In this document: positions 48,669 through 60,934 of the stretch, in pieces
How the letters are laid out: each line of letters begins with the position of its first letter
How positions within the stretch are numbered: the first letter of the stretch is position 1
Origin: Castor canadensis
Lineage: Eukaryota; Chordata; Mammalia; Rodentia; Castoridae
DNA length: 64,000 bases
NCBI RefSeq assembly: GCF_047511655.1
Contig: NC_133403.1
Span: forward strand, 12,955,014-13,019,013
Direction: 5' to 3'
Notes under the pieces: model-generated
Database searches by the model: none
What the model saw: the letters and a program-made list of their open reading frames with translations, nothing else
What the model was told of the DNA's origin: nothing
Made by a program: the position numbers and the translations under genes

Positions 48669-48959
48669 GTCTTAAGTTATTGGTATGCTAATAAATCTTG
48701 ACATCATATTGTAGTGAGATTTATCTTCTATGTGAAATGAGATTAGGGTCATCATTTACTAGCTGTGGCCTTGGTAAAATTGTATAGCTGGAAAGACTCA
48801 TCTCTTTCAACTTGCCCTGTACCCAGTGTAAAAGACTATCTTAAATTAAGATGTAAAATAATAGCTAATAACATGTCATTTATATAGAACATATATGCCA
48901 AAGCACTTTCCACCCCCCCCAATCCCTGCCTTTCACTCTATTTTTTGGTTATAGTGTTC

Positions 48960-49080
48960 TTTAAAAAAAATTTTTTTTTCATTAGTGCATATTCATTGTA
49001 TGAGTTGTGGGGGGATTTGTCTGAGTAGTCTTACATTGTACAATGTACAATCATTGTCAAGTGTTCTTGACTTAATGTAT
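48960..49080 (-). mobile_element. L1 3' end fragment, antisense
   Basis: Poly-T then CATTAGTGCATATTCATTGT, like the L1 3' ends at 32440 and 56430. It contains a 14-bp palindrome, ACATTGTACAATGT (49033-49046). Confidence 0.45.
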
Positions 49081-49139
49081 TGTGTTTTAGGCTTGGCCAA
49101 AATAAGCTTCATTTCTGAGTTAGGGTAAGATTATATATT

Positions 49140-49360
49140 GGGCCCAGTGTGGTGGTACATGTCTATAATCCCAGCACTCAGGAGGCAAGAGGATCAGGAA
49201 TTCTAGGCCAGCCTGTGTACACAACAAGATTACATATTGGGCACTGGGTGTGGGGGCCCATGACTGTAATACCACTACTCAGGAGGCTGAGGCAGGAGGG
49301 TTATGAGTTCGAGGTCAACCAGGACCATTTAAGAAGACTCTTCCTGAAGAGTAAAGAAAG
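49140..49360 (+). mobile_element. Two B1-like SINEs, sense
   Basis: CCCAGTGTGGTGGTACATGTC and GGGTGTGGGGGCCCATGACTG both begin 7SL-like units, with GAGGCTGAGGCAGGAGGGTT in the second. Confidence 0.75.
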
Positions 49361-49984
49361 AAAAAAGATTAAACAAGGCGAGGGGTGTGAAAGTAACTGG
49401 ATTTTTTATTTTAACATTTGTATGGTAGTTTAGATACAAATGTAATACATACATATGGTAGTTCACATTCTCTTACCAGGAAATTTCATTGAGATTGGCT
49501 GTTCCCATCACTGGGCCATTGCTCCTGAGAGTTTTTTCTGGAGTTCTTACTCACCTCTTGAGTGAAGCCCTTCTAACCAGGGGGGCCAGGACTGAAAGAA
49601 TTCTTGTCTATACTTTGCCCCTGCTTTATGCTTTCATGGCACTGTTGTGAAAAGGCATTCAGCAAATAATAGGCTAATTTGACAGTTAACCACATTATTT
49701 TATGGTACGTGTTTTATTTTTTTTCCTGTTTTGTGATTTTCGCCCTGGACTTAGTCTCATTCTGAAAAAGATGTTAAGGCATCCTGCTGAGACAAGTTAA
49801 CTTGAAAGGGAAATGTGGATTAAATGGAAGGATAAGGAAGTCAGGAGTGGATGTGGTAAAGGATGGCACTGCTGCTGGAGAGTGCTAAGGTTCTGTGTCT
49901 GAGAGTGGACTTGGAGGGAATCCTAATGGACTTGGAGGGCATATATGATTGCAGTGGTGAGATAAACCTGGCAGTTGCTCTAGA

Positions 49985-50172
49985 TCAGTGGTTCTCAAGC
50001 AGGGCAATGTCAGGATATGGTGGGGATGGGGTCCTACTGGCATCTAATTGGTAGAGGATAAGCCTGCTGCTATGCATCCAGTAGTGTAGAGGACAGCCCT
50101 CTTACCACTCCGCTGCCTACCCGCCCCCCCCCCCCACCCCAAGCATTATCCAGCCCCATTTCAATAATGCCG
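49985..50172 (+). mobile_element. MER5A-like hAT element, opposite orientation
   Basis: ATCAGTGGTTCTCAAGCAGG, TACTGGCATCTAATTGGTAG and GAGGACAGCCCTCTTACCAC match MER5A read from the CAGTGGTTCTCAA end. Confidence 0.82.
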
Positions 50173-50609
50173 GTGTCATGGAATGAGGGATTTGCCACTT
50201 TCCATGGTAAATCACAGGTACGTGAGATGCTCACATGAAAAGCATTTCAAGGTGTCTCACAACAAGGACTCACAAGTGGAAGTTTTAGCAAGGACTTATT
50301 TTAGTATAACAGGGTAAAGTAGGGAGAAGTGGGGGAAAAACATTTTCTGCTCCTCATGCAGGATATGGGAGTAAAGACTCAAAATAATGGTTTTTATTTA
50401 TGGTTTTTATACTTTCTGAGCTGGAAGAATACACATGATCATGTCATCTAGCAACCCCTAATAATTTAACAGTGGATCTGGGGACCAAGGTGGGTGCTCT
50501 TTATTATTTAAAAACATGGAGATGTGGTTTAGACCTTCCCCTAACACAGAAACAGTAGGTGACTTCCATTTTTCTGACTTGCTACTCCTTCAAAGAGCCT
50601 TATACCTTT

Positions 50610-50825
50610 TTTTTTTCTTTTTCTTTTTCTTTCTCTTTTTTTTTTTTTTTTTGTGGTTTGAACTCAGGCCCTACACCTTGAGCCACTCCACCAGCCCTTT
50701 TTTGTGATGTTTTTTTTTTTCGAGATAGGAAACCATTTCCCTGGGCTGGCTTCGAACTGCAATCCTCCTGATCTCTGCCTCCTCAGTAGCTAGGATTATA
50801 GGTAAGAGCCACCAGTGTCCAGTAC
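50610..50825 (-). mobile_element. Composite SINE, antisense
   Basis: Long T/C tract, GTGGTTTGAACTCAGGCCC, then GATTATAGGTAAGAGCCACC. Confidence 0.85.
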
Positions 50826-52264
50826 CTTACAGCTTCTTAATGTCTCAAGGGGGAAGGCAGATGCAGATAGGCAATGGGGTTTTCTTAAACATTTACTTTA
50901 ATCCAAGAAATGATCTAAAAAAATTCTCATTTTATAAAAATAATCACAGTTCAATAACCGAGAGGTACCTCTGGGAAGCAACTGTCATTGACACCAAGGT
51001 CAAGTAGGGGACCTGGTGCCATTATGTGGATCTTGGGACTTGTGGGAGAGGATTCTCTGTGTCTGCCTTGACCCTACCCTTTCCTTAGATGTTACTAGCC
51101 TGACCTAATCATCTAGGGTGTTTGCTTTTAGACTGCAGAGATATCTAGCAAAAGAAACAGAGATCTGGAGTAAGTCCTGAGGTGTAAAAATTGATGGAAG
51201 CACATTTTTCATCCTGCCAAGATCAGCAGCAACACCTAGAGGAATGAGTGGGGCTGTTGACAAAATCCACATTGTTAAATACCAGGAAAAGGAGTAGTGA
51301 TGCTGTGGGTTGCCTCACCTCTTCTTCCTTACTAGTTTGCCCTCTTCTGCAGGCCAAGCTGTAAAGAGCATGCTGAAAGCCCTAAACTGGTATGCAGGTG
51401 AACGAATGTCAGGGATTTGTTAAGGAACTGCCATGTGATACCACTTCTAGCCTGCAAGAGTGAGAATGGACATCTACTGGAGACTTCTGGGGAATCACAA
51501 AAGAGATTCTTGAAAGGCCAGACCACTGTGTCTGCTTGTGGCCACTAGCTTGTAACCATGAGGACAGGCTTACACTGAGGACATCAGGAAAGGAAGATGA
51601 AAGAATTTGGCTCTTTAAGCTGCTAAATTAATAGTGAACACTGAAGCAGATCTATTTCAGGACTTGTTACATGAGTTAAATTTCTCTGTGACTTGCAGAA
51701 GCAGCACATCTGTATTTGTATAATTTGCTGATGGAAACTGAGGCTGAATTGAGGTGAACCTCGCCTCCATGGTGATACTTGATATAAAGGAAATTAATTG
51801 GAAGTCACACTTAAGAGTCTGGGCTTCCTCTTTCTAATTTGCCAAGTAAGTGGTCTCATGTTGAGACCTCTATCCTTTTCCCAGAGAGCTCAAGGATACT
51901 TTTCCTCCTAAGGACAGCTTTTAGAAACCACATGGCACAACCTGGTTCCAGGAATACCCTTGTGCTTTGATACTGTTGTTCTATGGCCACTTCTACAGTC
52001 ATTCATTATTTTGGGGCTTCTAACCTAGTAGATTTCTCTTGAGGTGCTTAGAGAATCTTCTTTGGCATTTGGACTTTGAGAATTCACTTATCATAGGGCA
52101 TCAAAAGAATGCTTTCAGGGAGGAGCGGGGATAGGGAAGAACCTGTGCCCCAGCCTTGAGTCTTTCCTGTTGGCCTGGTTGGGCCAGCTAGCTCATATAC
52201 CTACTCTGTACCATCACCATTGCCTACTGGCTTACTTGGGAGAGGGATAGATAATTGGAATGCT

Positions 52265-52400
52265 ATTGAAGACCTCCCCAATGCAAGTTAGCTCCCAGAA
52301 CCCAGAGACTTTGTCTTTGGTCATGCTCTGTTCCCAGAGCCAAGGACAGTGCCTGGCACATAACATACTAGTCACTTAGTAAATGGTGATGAGTGCTGGA
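52265..52400 (+). repeat. L2-like 3' end
   Basis: CAGAGACTTTGTCTTTGGTC and AGGACAGTGCCTGGCACATA, then TTAGTAAATGGTGATGAG. Confidence 0.6.
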
Positions 52401-52769
52401 TGCTGGAAGAAGGTGATGAAAAGTGGCTGGTGGGTGGGTGGCTAACAGTGTCTGCTATTCTTGGCTGGTAGAATTAATTTGCTTCAAAAAAACTTAATGT
52501 TTATCCTAGTTGGCTCTTCTAATAGAGAAAACTTTCTGGTAGATGCCACTGGAGATTCCAAAGATGAGGGAAGTACTTGTGCGCAAGCCTCTATCTAAGG
52601 AGTTCACTTACATGATTGCGGACTATGTCTTTGGAGCTGTTTCAGGAAGGAAAGTAGATGAAACAGAACAGATAGCATATGGTTTAGAAACAACCTCCCC
52701 TCACACACACAGAAAGAGAGAGAGAGAACCCATTTAGGCAAAAACTTGTTGCTTCTAAAAGTAATATAT

Positions 52770-53000
52770 TTGGGTTTTGGTGGTTTTTTGGTGGTACTGG
52801 GGTTTGAACTAAGGGTCTCACACTTGTTAGGCAGGCACTCTACCACTTGAGCCACTCCACCAGCCCTTTTTGGTTGGGTATTTTTCAAGATAGGGTTGTG
52901 TGAACTATTTACCCTGGCTGGCTTCAAACCATGATCCTCCTGCTCTCTGCCTCCTGAGTAGCCAGGATTACAGGCATGAGCCACCAGTGCCTGACTAAAA
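52770..53000 (-). mobile_element. Composite SINE, antisense
   Basis: TTTGGTGGTACTGGGGTTTG to GGATTACAGGCATGAGCCAC, a well-preserved full copy. Confidence 0.92.
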
Positions 53001-53174
53001 GCAACATTTGTCTTGATGCATTAACCAACCTAATCAGGACAAATCACAGGGGGGCTGCCCTAGCAAAAGCCACTGTGATGATGGACAAATAGAAGGGACA
53101 ACAAGCCTCCTTTGAGGACCAAGGATAGACCTTTGTTGGAGCAGACACCAGATCTGTAGCATTCTCCAACAGAA

Positions 53175-53390
53175 TTACAGAGCCAGACTTTGGTGGCTCA
53201 ACACTGGTAATCCTAGCTAAGGAAACAGATCAGGAGGCTCATGGTTCAAAGCCAGCCCCGTGCAAATAGTTCTCGAGACCCTATCTTGAAAAAACCCATT
53301 ACAAAACAAGAGCTGGTGGAGTGGCTCAAGTGGTAAGAGCACCAGCAAGCATGAGACCCTGAGTTCAAAATGTAGTGCCACCAAAAGAAA
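53175..53390 (+). mobile_element. Composite SINE, sense
   Basis: GACTTTGGTGGCTCAACACTG to GTGGAGTGGCTCAAGTGGTAAG and GCCACCAAAAG. Confidence 0.85.
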
Positions 53391-54143
53391 TGTTCCTACA
53401 TAGAGAAAATAATAAATTCACTCATTCATCAAATAACAAGGATGGACCTGTGTGCCAATGACTGAGAGCTGGAAAAGCAGTGAGCCAAGCAGCATGCCAG
53501 GCTTTATTGCATAGAGATATGTAATACATTGTAGCTAGAGAGACTAGAGTGGCCATCTGCATCTGCTGGGGGTGTCTTGTCTGCACAGAAAAGAGTAAAT
53601 ACAGGAAGAGAGCTTCTTCAGTAGTCTCTAAGTGTTGATGAGTGCTGGATACTGGAAGAAGGTGGTGGAGGGTGGCCGGGAGATGGGCAGCTGACAGTAT
53701 CTGCTTGGCAAGTTTAAGGAATAGCAAGGATGCCATTATTGTCTGAGTAATGGTAAGGGCTAGAGTACCTAGATGTGAGACCAGAGAACAGTGGACTGTC
53801 TGGGAAAACTTTGTGGGCTGCTGGAGGCTTTGATTTTTTCACTGGATTGGACTACCATAATCTGACTTGGAACTTGAAGGTCTTTTTGGCCTGGTGCACT
53901 GAGACTAGACTAGACTAGACTGGGGTCAGGGAGAGGACTGGGAGACCAATTTTGAGGCCGTTACAGTGGTCTTGGCAGGAGATGATCAGTTTATTGATTG
54001 AAATGGAGTCTTTTTTGGCCAGCCTGGCTTCAAACTGCAGTCCTTCCAGTCTCTGCCTCCTCAGTAGCTGAGATTAAGGCATGATCCAGTATACCCAGTT
54101 AAATGGTCAATTTTTCTGTGGGTATATATTTATATACCCAGGC

Positions 54144-54418
54144 TGAATGTCTCTAATCCAAATCTGCAATGCTCCAAAATCCCAAACATTTTGAGTGCCA
54201 ACATGATGCTACAAGTGGAAAATCCCACACCACAAAACTTTGTCTTTTGCACAAACTGTATACAATTACCTTTGGGCTATATGTATAGTATGTATATGAG
54301 ACATAAATGAATTACTTATTTTGACAAGGATCCCACCCCAAGTTATCTCCTTATATATATAAAATGTAGACTCCAAAACACTATGGTCCCAAATATTCAG
54401 ATAAGGAACACTCAACCT
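54144..54418. mobile_element. Mariner-like (MARNA-type) element with inverted ends
   Basis: The left end reads AGGCTGAATGTCTCTAATCC. The right end, in reverse, reads AGGTTGAGTGTTCCTTATCT. The body has GCTCCAAAATCCCAAACATTT and TGGTCCCAAATATTCAGATA blocks as in MARNA-type repeats. TA dinucleotides are close to both ends. Confidence 0.6.
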
Positions 54419-54554
54419 ATATTATGTATTTTATATATGATATGTTTTATATTATTACATGCTACATTCTGAATAGTGTATAGAGTGTTATGTAACTGAT
54501 ACAATGTCAGTGTAATATGATGCATCATATATATTATATATACACATACATAGG

Positions 54555-54940
54555 CAATTTTTTTTTTTTTTTTTTGCAGTGCTGGGCCTCCCAACTCAGA
54601 ACTTTACTCATGCTCTTTGCCGTAGGTAAATTCTGTTTGTTTTGACATACTGGGGGTTGAACTTGGGACCTCATCTTTGCTAAGTAGATGCTCTATCACT
54701 TGAGCCAAGCCTGCAGCTCTGGTTTTTTTGAGACACAGTCTAGTCTCATTATGTAGCCCAAACTGGCCTTAAACTCTTGATCTTCCTGTCTCAGCATCCT
54801 GAGTGCTGGTATTACAAGTGTGTACCATCATGTCCAGCTATAAATAATTTGGGAGGGGCAGTACTAGGGTTTAAACTCAGGACCTCATGCTTTGCTAAGC
54901 AGATGCTCTGCTACTTGAGCAACATCCCCAGCCAAGATAA
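54555..54940 (-). mobile_element. Cluster of antisense tRNA-like and B1-like SINE units
   Basis: Units near 54555-54600, 54640-54720 (tRNA-like), 54725-54840 (B1-like) and 54850-54935 (tRNA-like). Preceded by an AT-rich tract with many TATA steps (54420-54555). Confidence 0.65.
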
Positions 54941-55529
54941 ATTCCTTTTAGGTACAGTTTATATAATGAAATACCCAGACTTTAAGTGTCCAATTTTATG
55001 AATTTTGACAAGAGAATATACTGCATAACCTATCCCTTGATCAAGATACGGAACTTTTGCATCACCCTAGAAAGACTGGGTTATGAGTATATTGGGAACG
55101 TAGAGTCAGTAGGGTGGAAAGTAGAGTGTAGGATAAGAAGGGTGACTTCTGTGAAAAGGGAGTTGCTGTCAGCTGACCTCAGTAAGACTGAAAGGAGCAG
55201 ATTTGAGATGGAAGCTCCCAGGTTCAAATGTGGACAGGGTCAGGGGCAATCCAGTAGCCATTTAATGAGTGTGGCCTTGCTTACCTTCCCCTTGTGAAGA
55301 CACTAGAGCTCCATTCTAAAACTGTTGTTAAGGAACAGGACAAATCTGAATTTTTGGCTAGTGACAGGTATATTATTTATATAGTTATACTAGATACTAC
55401 TTAGGAACTACTTTAGACACAAGCATTTTATGATTTGGTGTTTTTAACTTAAAAATTGAGAATATTTTTCCTTATGATAAAAGTAATATGTATTTAATTT
55501 AGGAAAAGGAAACATGTTGTTAAAACTAT

Positions 55530-55735
55530 TTTTGGTCTGGACATGGTGGTACATGCCTGTAATCCCAGTTACTTGAAAGGCAAAGGGACGAGAATTGCAC
55601 CCCAAAATACTACTAAAGCAAAAATGGCTAGGGGTGTGGTTCAAGTGCAAAGCTCTTGACTAGTAAGTAAAGTAAGTACAAGGCCCTGAATTCAAACCCC
55701 AGTACTGCCAGTAATAATAATAATAAATAAAAATC
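55530..55735 (+). mobile_element. Composite SINE, sense
   Basis: GGTCTGGACATGGTGGTACATG to GAATTCAAACCCCAGTACTG and an AATAAT tail. Confidence 0.78.
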
Positions 55736-55844
55736 AACTATTTTAATGTGGTCTTTCAGGCCATTTGGAAATCATTGGGTGATCTGCTTGGTGCTTTTTA
55801 AAAACACATTTTATTTTAGTATGTATCCCACATTATAAGTGTCT

Positions 55845-56110
55845 TTTTTTTTTTTTCTGGTGGTATTGGGGGTTGAACTCAGGGCCTCATGCTTGCTTGG
55901 TAGGCACTCTGACAGCCCTTTATTTATTTATTTATTATTGGTGGGACTGGGGTCTGAACTCAGGTGGCCTGAGCCACAACTCCTGCCCATTTTGCTCTGG
56001 TTAATTTTGAAGAGGGGTCTCTTGAAATATCTTTCCAGGCTGGCCTTGATCCTCAGTCCTCCCAGTCTTAGCCTCCCACCGAGCGAGGTCTGAGCTACTG
56101 GCACCCAGCC
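55845..56110 (-). mobile_element. Antisense SINE units
   Basis: A tRNA-like unit (55850-55920) followed by a composite copy with GGGGTCTGAACTCAGGTGG and GAGCTACTGGCACCCAGCC. Confidence 0.8.
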
Positions 56111-56427
56111 ATGTTCTGAATTTTTTTAAGCCCTTAGCCAAATCTTCATCAGTCACAATAGCAAAGCCACTGTTTTCAATGTGTAGCTTCCCTTACAGAT
56201 CATGCATTGTACATATAACTTGAATAGCTAAAAGTGTGGCTGTGTATTTTTCACTTAGATGATATCTTGGCTTTGTTGTTTCCTTAATTTTGATCATTGT
56301 CAAGCTAACAGGTTTCCACACACCCCCCCCCACTTACATGGTAATGTAGGGTTACCCCCCTATGTTATCCCCCTACATAGTAACCCCCATTATTTTTCTA
56401 ATGAAAGTAAGAGGAGATACTGGATTT

Positions 56428-57228
56428 TTTTTTTATTATTCATATGTGCACACAAGGCTTGGTTCATTTCTCCCCCCTGCCCCCACCCCCTCCCTTACCA
56501 CCCACTCTGCCCCCTCCCTCTCTCCCCCACCCCCTCAATACCCAGCAGAAACTATTTTGCCCTTATTTCTAATTTTGTTAAAGAGAGAGTATAGGCGATA
56601 ATAGGAAGGAACAAGGGTTTTTGCTAGTTGAGATAAGGATAGCTATACAGGGAGTTGACTCACATTAATTTCCTGTGCGTGTGTGTTACCTTCTAGGTTA
56701 ATTCTTTTTGATCTCACCTTTTCTCTAGTTTCTGGTCCCCTTTTCCTATTGGCCTCAGTTGCTTTTAAGGTATCTGCTTTAGTTTCTCTGCGTTAAGGGC
56801 AACAAATGCTAGCTAATTTTTTAGGTGTCTTACCTATCCTCACCCCTCCCTTGTGTGCTCTCGCTTTTATCTTTGATCAAAGTCCAATCCCCTTGTTGTG
56901 TTTGCCCTTGATCTAATGTCCACATATGAGGGAGAACATACGATTTTTGGTCTTTTGGGTCAGGCTAACCTCACTCAGAATGATGTTCTCCAATTCCATC
57001 CATTTACCAGCGAATGATAACATTTCGTTCTTCTTCATGGCTGCATAAAATTCCATTGTGTATAGATACCACATTTTCTTAATCCATTTGTCAGTGGTGG
57101 GGCATCTTGGTTGTTTCCATAACTTGGCTATTGTGAATAGTGCTGCAATAAACATGGGTGTGCAGGTGCCTCTGGAGTAACCTGTGTCACAGTCTTTTGG
57201 AAATATCCCCAAGAGTGGTATTGCTGGA
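56428..57228 (-). mobile_element. 5'-truncated L1 with target duplication
   Basis: An 0.8-kb L1 3' end in minus orientation: poly-T at the left, a C-rich 3' UTR, then the last 99 codons of ORF2 open from 57212 to 56913, with TPMFIAALFTIAKLWKQPR and YTMEFYAAMKKNEMLSF. The frame is intact to its stop. Both flanks carry AGATACTGGATTT (56415-56427 and 57229-57241). Confidence 0.92.
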
Positions 57229-57261
57229 AGATACTGGATTTATAGGATTTGTTTTGCAGAT

Positions 57262-57470
57262 AACTTTTTTTTTTGTGTACTGGGGTTTGAACTCAGGGCC
57301 TACACCTTGAGCCACTCCGCCAGCCCTTTTTTGTGATTTTTTTTTTTTTTTTGAGATGGGGCTCTCAAACTATTTGTCTGGTCTGGCTTCAAACAGCAGT
57401 CCTCCTGATCTCTGCCTTCTGAGTAGCTAGGATTGCAGGCATGAGCCACCAGCACCCAGCTGTTTTGCAG
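57262..57470 (-). mobile_element. Composite SINE, antisense
   Basis: GTGTACTGGGGTTTGAACTC to GATTGCAGGCATGAGCCACC. Confidence 0.9.
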
Positions 57471-57949
57471 ATAACTTAAGTAATATCTCTCTTCTACAAA
57501 ATTGGGGGTGGGGGGAAGAAGAAACACAGACTATTACCAAAACTTTATTATGTTAGGAAATGTTGCAGAAACGATTAAGGGCTGTAAATAACATACCTGT
57601 TGTTCTACTTTAGTTCGATTCCAAAGAAAGCAACAATAAAACAGTTATATGATTGCTACATTTTCCTTCCTATGTTGAATGCCTTTAATCTCCCAGCCAT
57701 CTGACACCTATGAGATATCATTGTGTAGTGCTTGCTAAGGAAGATGGGAATTTTTGTGGTTGAGAATGGTAGAAATAATAACAGCAGGTGGCTTTTTGAG
57801 CCAGCCAAAAGTGTGCTTCCCACCTGTGGTGGGCAGTTGGTGAAATATCAGGTACTTGCCTTCCCAGGATTGGGGTACAGGTGACTAATGCTGAAGAGGA
57901 TTTGAATTTAGCACCTCTACTGTGGGCTTTCTTTAAACATCAAAAACTG

Positions 57950-58575
57950 TTCTTGAGTGCCTGATATGTGTCAAGCTACAGGTCTAGGATACTGAGGATG
58001 AATCAGTGACTAAAACAAAAAATGCTGATCCCTTGAGGTTTACATTCTGGTGTGTGGTGTAGACAGACATACAATAAAGGAAATTTCATAGTATGTAAAA
58101 AATATATGTGGTGGCATATGCCTGTAATCCCAGCTTCAGGAGGCAGAGGCAGGAATATTGTGAGTTCAAGACAAGCCTGGGCTACATATCTAGACCCTGC
58201 CTGGGAGGAGGAGGATGACAAAGAAAAAAACAGAAATAGCTAGGAAAAAATAGGTAATTTATAGGTTGATTGTTTATGCCAGGTTGAGGAAATAATATAG
58301 TACTTTTTTTTTTTTTTTTTGGCAGGGGTGGGGGTGGAGACAGGGTCTTGCTGTGTAGGCCAGGTTGGCCTTAAACTTGGAATCTTGCTTCCTCAGCCTC
58401 CTAAGTGCTGGGACTAGGAAACAGTACTTTCCAGTATTCAGGATAGTATAAGTAGTAAGATAGTATAAGGCATACTTGAAAATATGAGAGGGTGACATTG
58501 AGCAAAGACTTGAAGGAGGTATAGAAAGGAGCTAGTTTATGCATCTGGACCACAGAAAGAATCAGTCTAAAGCTA
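57950..58575 (+). repeat. Ancient mammalian repeat split by two SINEs
   Basis: GAGTGCCTGATATGTGTCAAG, GGTTTACATTCTGGTGTGTG and, further on, GGTGACATTGAGCAAAGACT plus TTGAAGGAGG are consecutive parts of one old mammal-wide repeat. A B1-like sense unit (58095-58230) and a B1-like antisense unit (58300-58420) interrupt it. The family name is not certain. Confidence 0.5.
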
Positions 58576-58654
58576 ACAGGGTCGAGTGTGCCTGGTGTAG
58601 TCCAGCACCAGAGCAGAGGAGTAGTGGGTAGGTACCAAGGTCAGAAAAGGCCAT

Positions 58655-58698
58655 GGTGGGTGGGTGGGTGGGTGGGTATGTGTGTGTGTGTGTGTGTA
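58655..58698 (+). repeat. (TGGG)n then (TG)n simple repeat
   Basis: Five GGG tracts separated by single T bases (58658-58677) run into a TG microsatellite. The G tracts are a strong quadruplex-type motif. Confidence 0.93.
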
Positions 58699-58924
58699 TT
58701 ATGCAAGGCCTGTTGGTTTCTCCTTTCTAGGGTTGGCCATAACTGTGATGGGCAGATGGCAGGTAGAGCAGGATTGCATGGCCAAAATGATCAGGAGTCA
58801 GCTATGGGAATTACGTGCATATCAGTCATGTTAGTGTGCTTAAGAGACAAGTTTCTCCAAAGAGGTTGCTTATTGTAAAGTATGCACATTGTCAACTGCA
58901 CAAGAAAAGAATTTTTATTGTGGG

Positions 58925-59160
58925 TTTTTTATTTGTTAATTTTTTTGGTGGTACTGGGGTTTAAACTCAGGGCCTCAAGCTTGCTAGGCAGGCACTCTGC
59001 CACTTGAGCCACTCTGTCAGCCCTGTTTTTTTGTGTTTGGTGTTTTTGAGATTGAATCTCACAAACTATTTGCCCAAGCTGACTTCAAACCTGGATCTCC
59101 CTGATTTCTGCCTCCAGAGTAGCTACGATTATAAGTATGAGCCAGCAGCATTCAGCTAGG
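58925..59160 (-). mobile_element. Composite SINE, antisense
   Basis: GGTGGTACTGGGGTTTAAAC to ATTATAAGTATGAGCCAGC. Confidence 0.88.
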
Positions 59161-59559
59161 AATTTTAGTTTAATTGTGACCTAACTACTGGTGTTTTGAT
59201 ACTTACCTTTATTACCTTCATGTATTAATACACACGCTTATGTATAGTATAAGAAACAGGTCTTATATGTGTATTTGTTCCTGTTGAGATCATTGGAGAT
59301 TCATATGCAATTGTGTGACATACAAAGAGACTAAGATGCCTTTGGTGCACTTTGTCCTTTTTCTCTTGGTTGTAATATTGACAATGTTACATTGACATTG
59401 ATATAATCTATCTGTCTTACTCAGATTTGCCTAGTTTTATTTGTACTCATTTGTGTGTGTGTCTAATACTAATTTTATCACCTATGTAAATGCCCATATC
59501 CACCACCAGTCAAAATAGTGAACAGTTCTAAAACTTTTATAACTACATCCACTTCTCTC

Positions 59560-60930
59560 CCACATTCCTTCAACTGATTGATAGTTAGATTGATTTTTGT
59601 TTTGTTTTGGTTAGCATTTTTACAGTTATGGTAAAATACATATAGCATAAAACTATACTGTCCTGATCACTTTTTAAGCGTGCAATTAGGTAGCCATTAC
59701 AAAATACATTGTCATGCAACCAATAGCTAGAACATTTCTTCTTATAAAACTGTATCCAGTTCTTGGCAACTACCATTCTACTTTATGTTACTATGAATTC
59801 TAGATACTTTGTATAAATGAAATCTTTCATTTGTTTTTCTTGTGACTGCCCTATTTCATTTAGCATAATGTCTTGCCTTTGAGGGTCATCCACATTGTAG
59901 CATTGTGAGAGCTTCCTTCCTTTATAAGGTTGAATAATACTGAGTCTCATGGATGAAGTGCATTTTGTTCAGGTGTGCATCTTCAGTTGCTTCTAATCTT
60001 TGGCTATTGTGAATGCTACTGCTATGAACCTGGATGTATAAAAATTTCTTCAAGACCCATTCTCAGCTTATCTGGATATGTACTCAGAAAGTGGAATTGC
60101 TGTTCATTGTAGTATTTGTATTTCTAAAAAAAAATTTTTTTTGGTAATATTAGGGTTTGAACTCAGGGCCTACACCTTGAGCCACTCCACCAGCATACTT
60201 TTTTTGTTATGGGTTTTTTTTGAGATAGGATCTCACGAACTGTTTGCCTGGGCTGACTTCAAACCGTGGTCCCCCTGATCTCTGCCTCCTGAGTAGCTGG
60301 GATTATAGGCGTGAGCCCCCACGCCTGACTTATTTCTGATTTTTTGAGGAACTGCCATACACTGTTTTCCATAATAGATGCACTATTGTATGTTCCAAAC
60401 CCCAGTAGCATACAAGGACTCTAATTTCTCCACACTCTTGCCAACATTGTCATTTTATAGTGCAGTTGGTAATAGCCTACCTAATGGCTATGAGGTGATA
60501 TCACATTACCCCATTTATCCTTCTTTTTTTTTCCTGGATTTTGAGCTCAGAGCCTTACGTTTGCTAGGCAAGTGCTCTACCACTTGAGCCACTCCACCAG
60601 CCTGCATCTTTTCATATGCTTCTTGGCCATTTGTATATCTTCTTCAGATATATTTCTATTCAAGTCCTGTGTCCACTTTTGAATTGGGATTTTTATTCTT
60701 ATTGTTGTTGAATTTTAGCATTTCTCTATTCTGGATATCAGAATATATCATTTGCAAACATTTTCTCCCATTCTGTGGAGTTTCCTTTTTTTTAATAGAA
60801 TCCTTTGATGTACAAATTTTTGATTAAGTTCAATTTATCTTTTTTTTTAATTGCCTGGGCCTTTGGTATTATCTTAAGAAATCACTGCCAAATTCAATAT
60901 CACCAAACTTCTCCACTGTTTTTTTTTATT
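59560..60930 (-). mobile_element. Old L1 (L1M) fragment, antisense, with two SINE insertions
   Basis: TAGCATAATGTCTTGCCTTTG, TTGGCTATTGTGAATGCTACT, GAGGAACTGCCATACACTG, CATTTGTATATCTTCTTCAG and TGGAGTTTCCTTTTTTTTAA are successive blocks of reverse L1 ORF2. SINEs at 60135-60330 and 60520-60602 are inserted. Confidence 0.85.
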
Positions 60931-60934
60931 TTAA

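Noticed and set aside
50200..50600. Possible LTR fragment
   Set aside because: It is A/T-rich with some LTR-like phrases but no recognisable ends.
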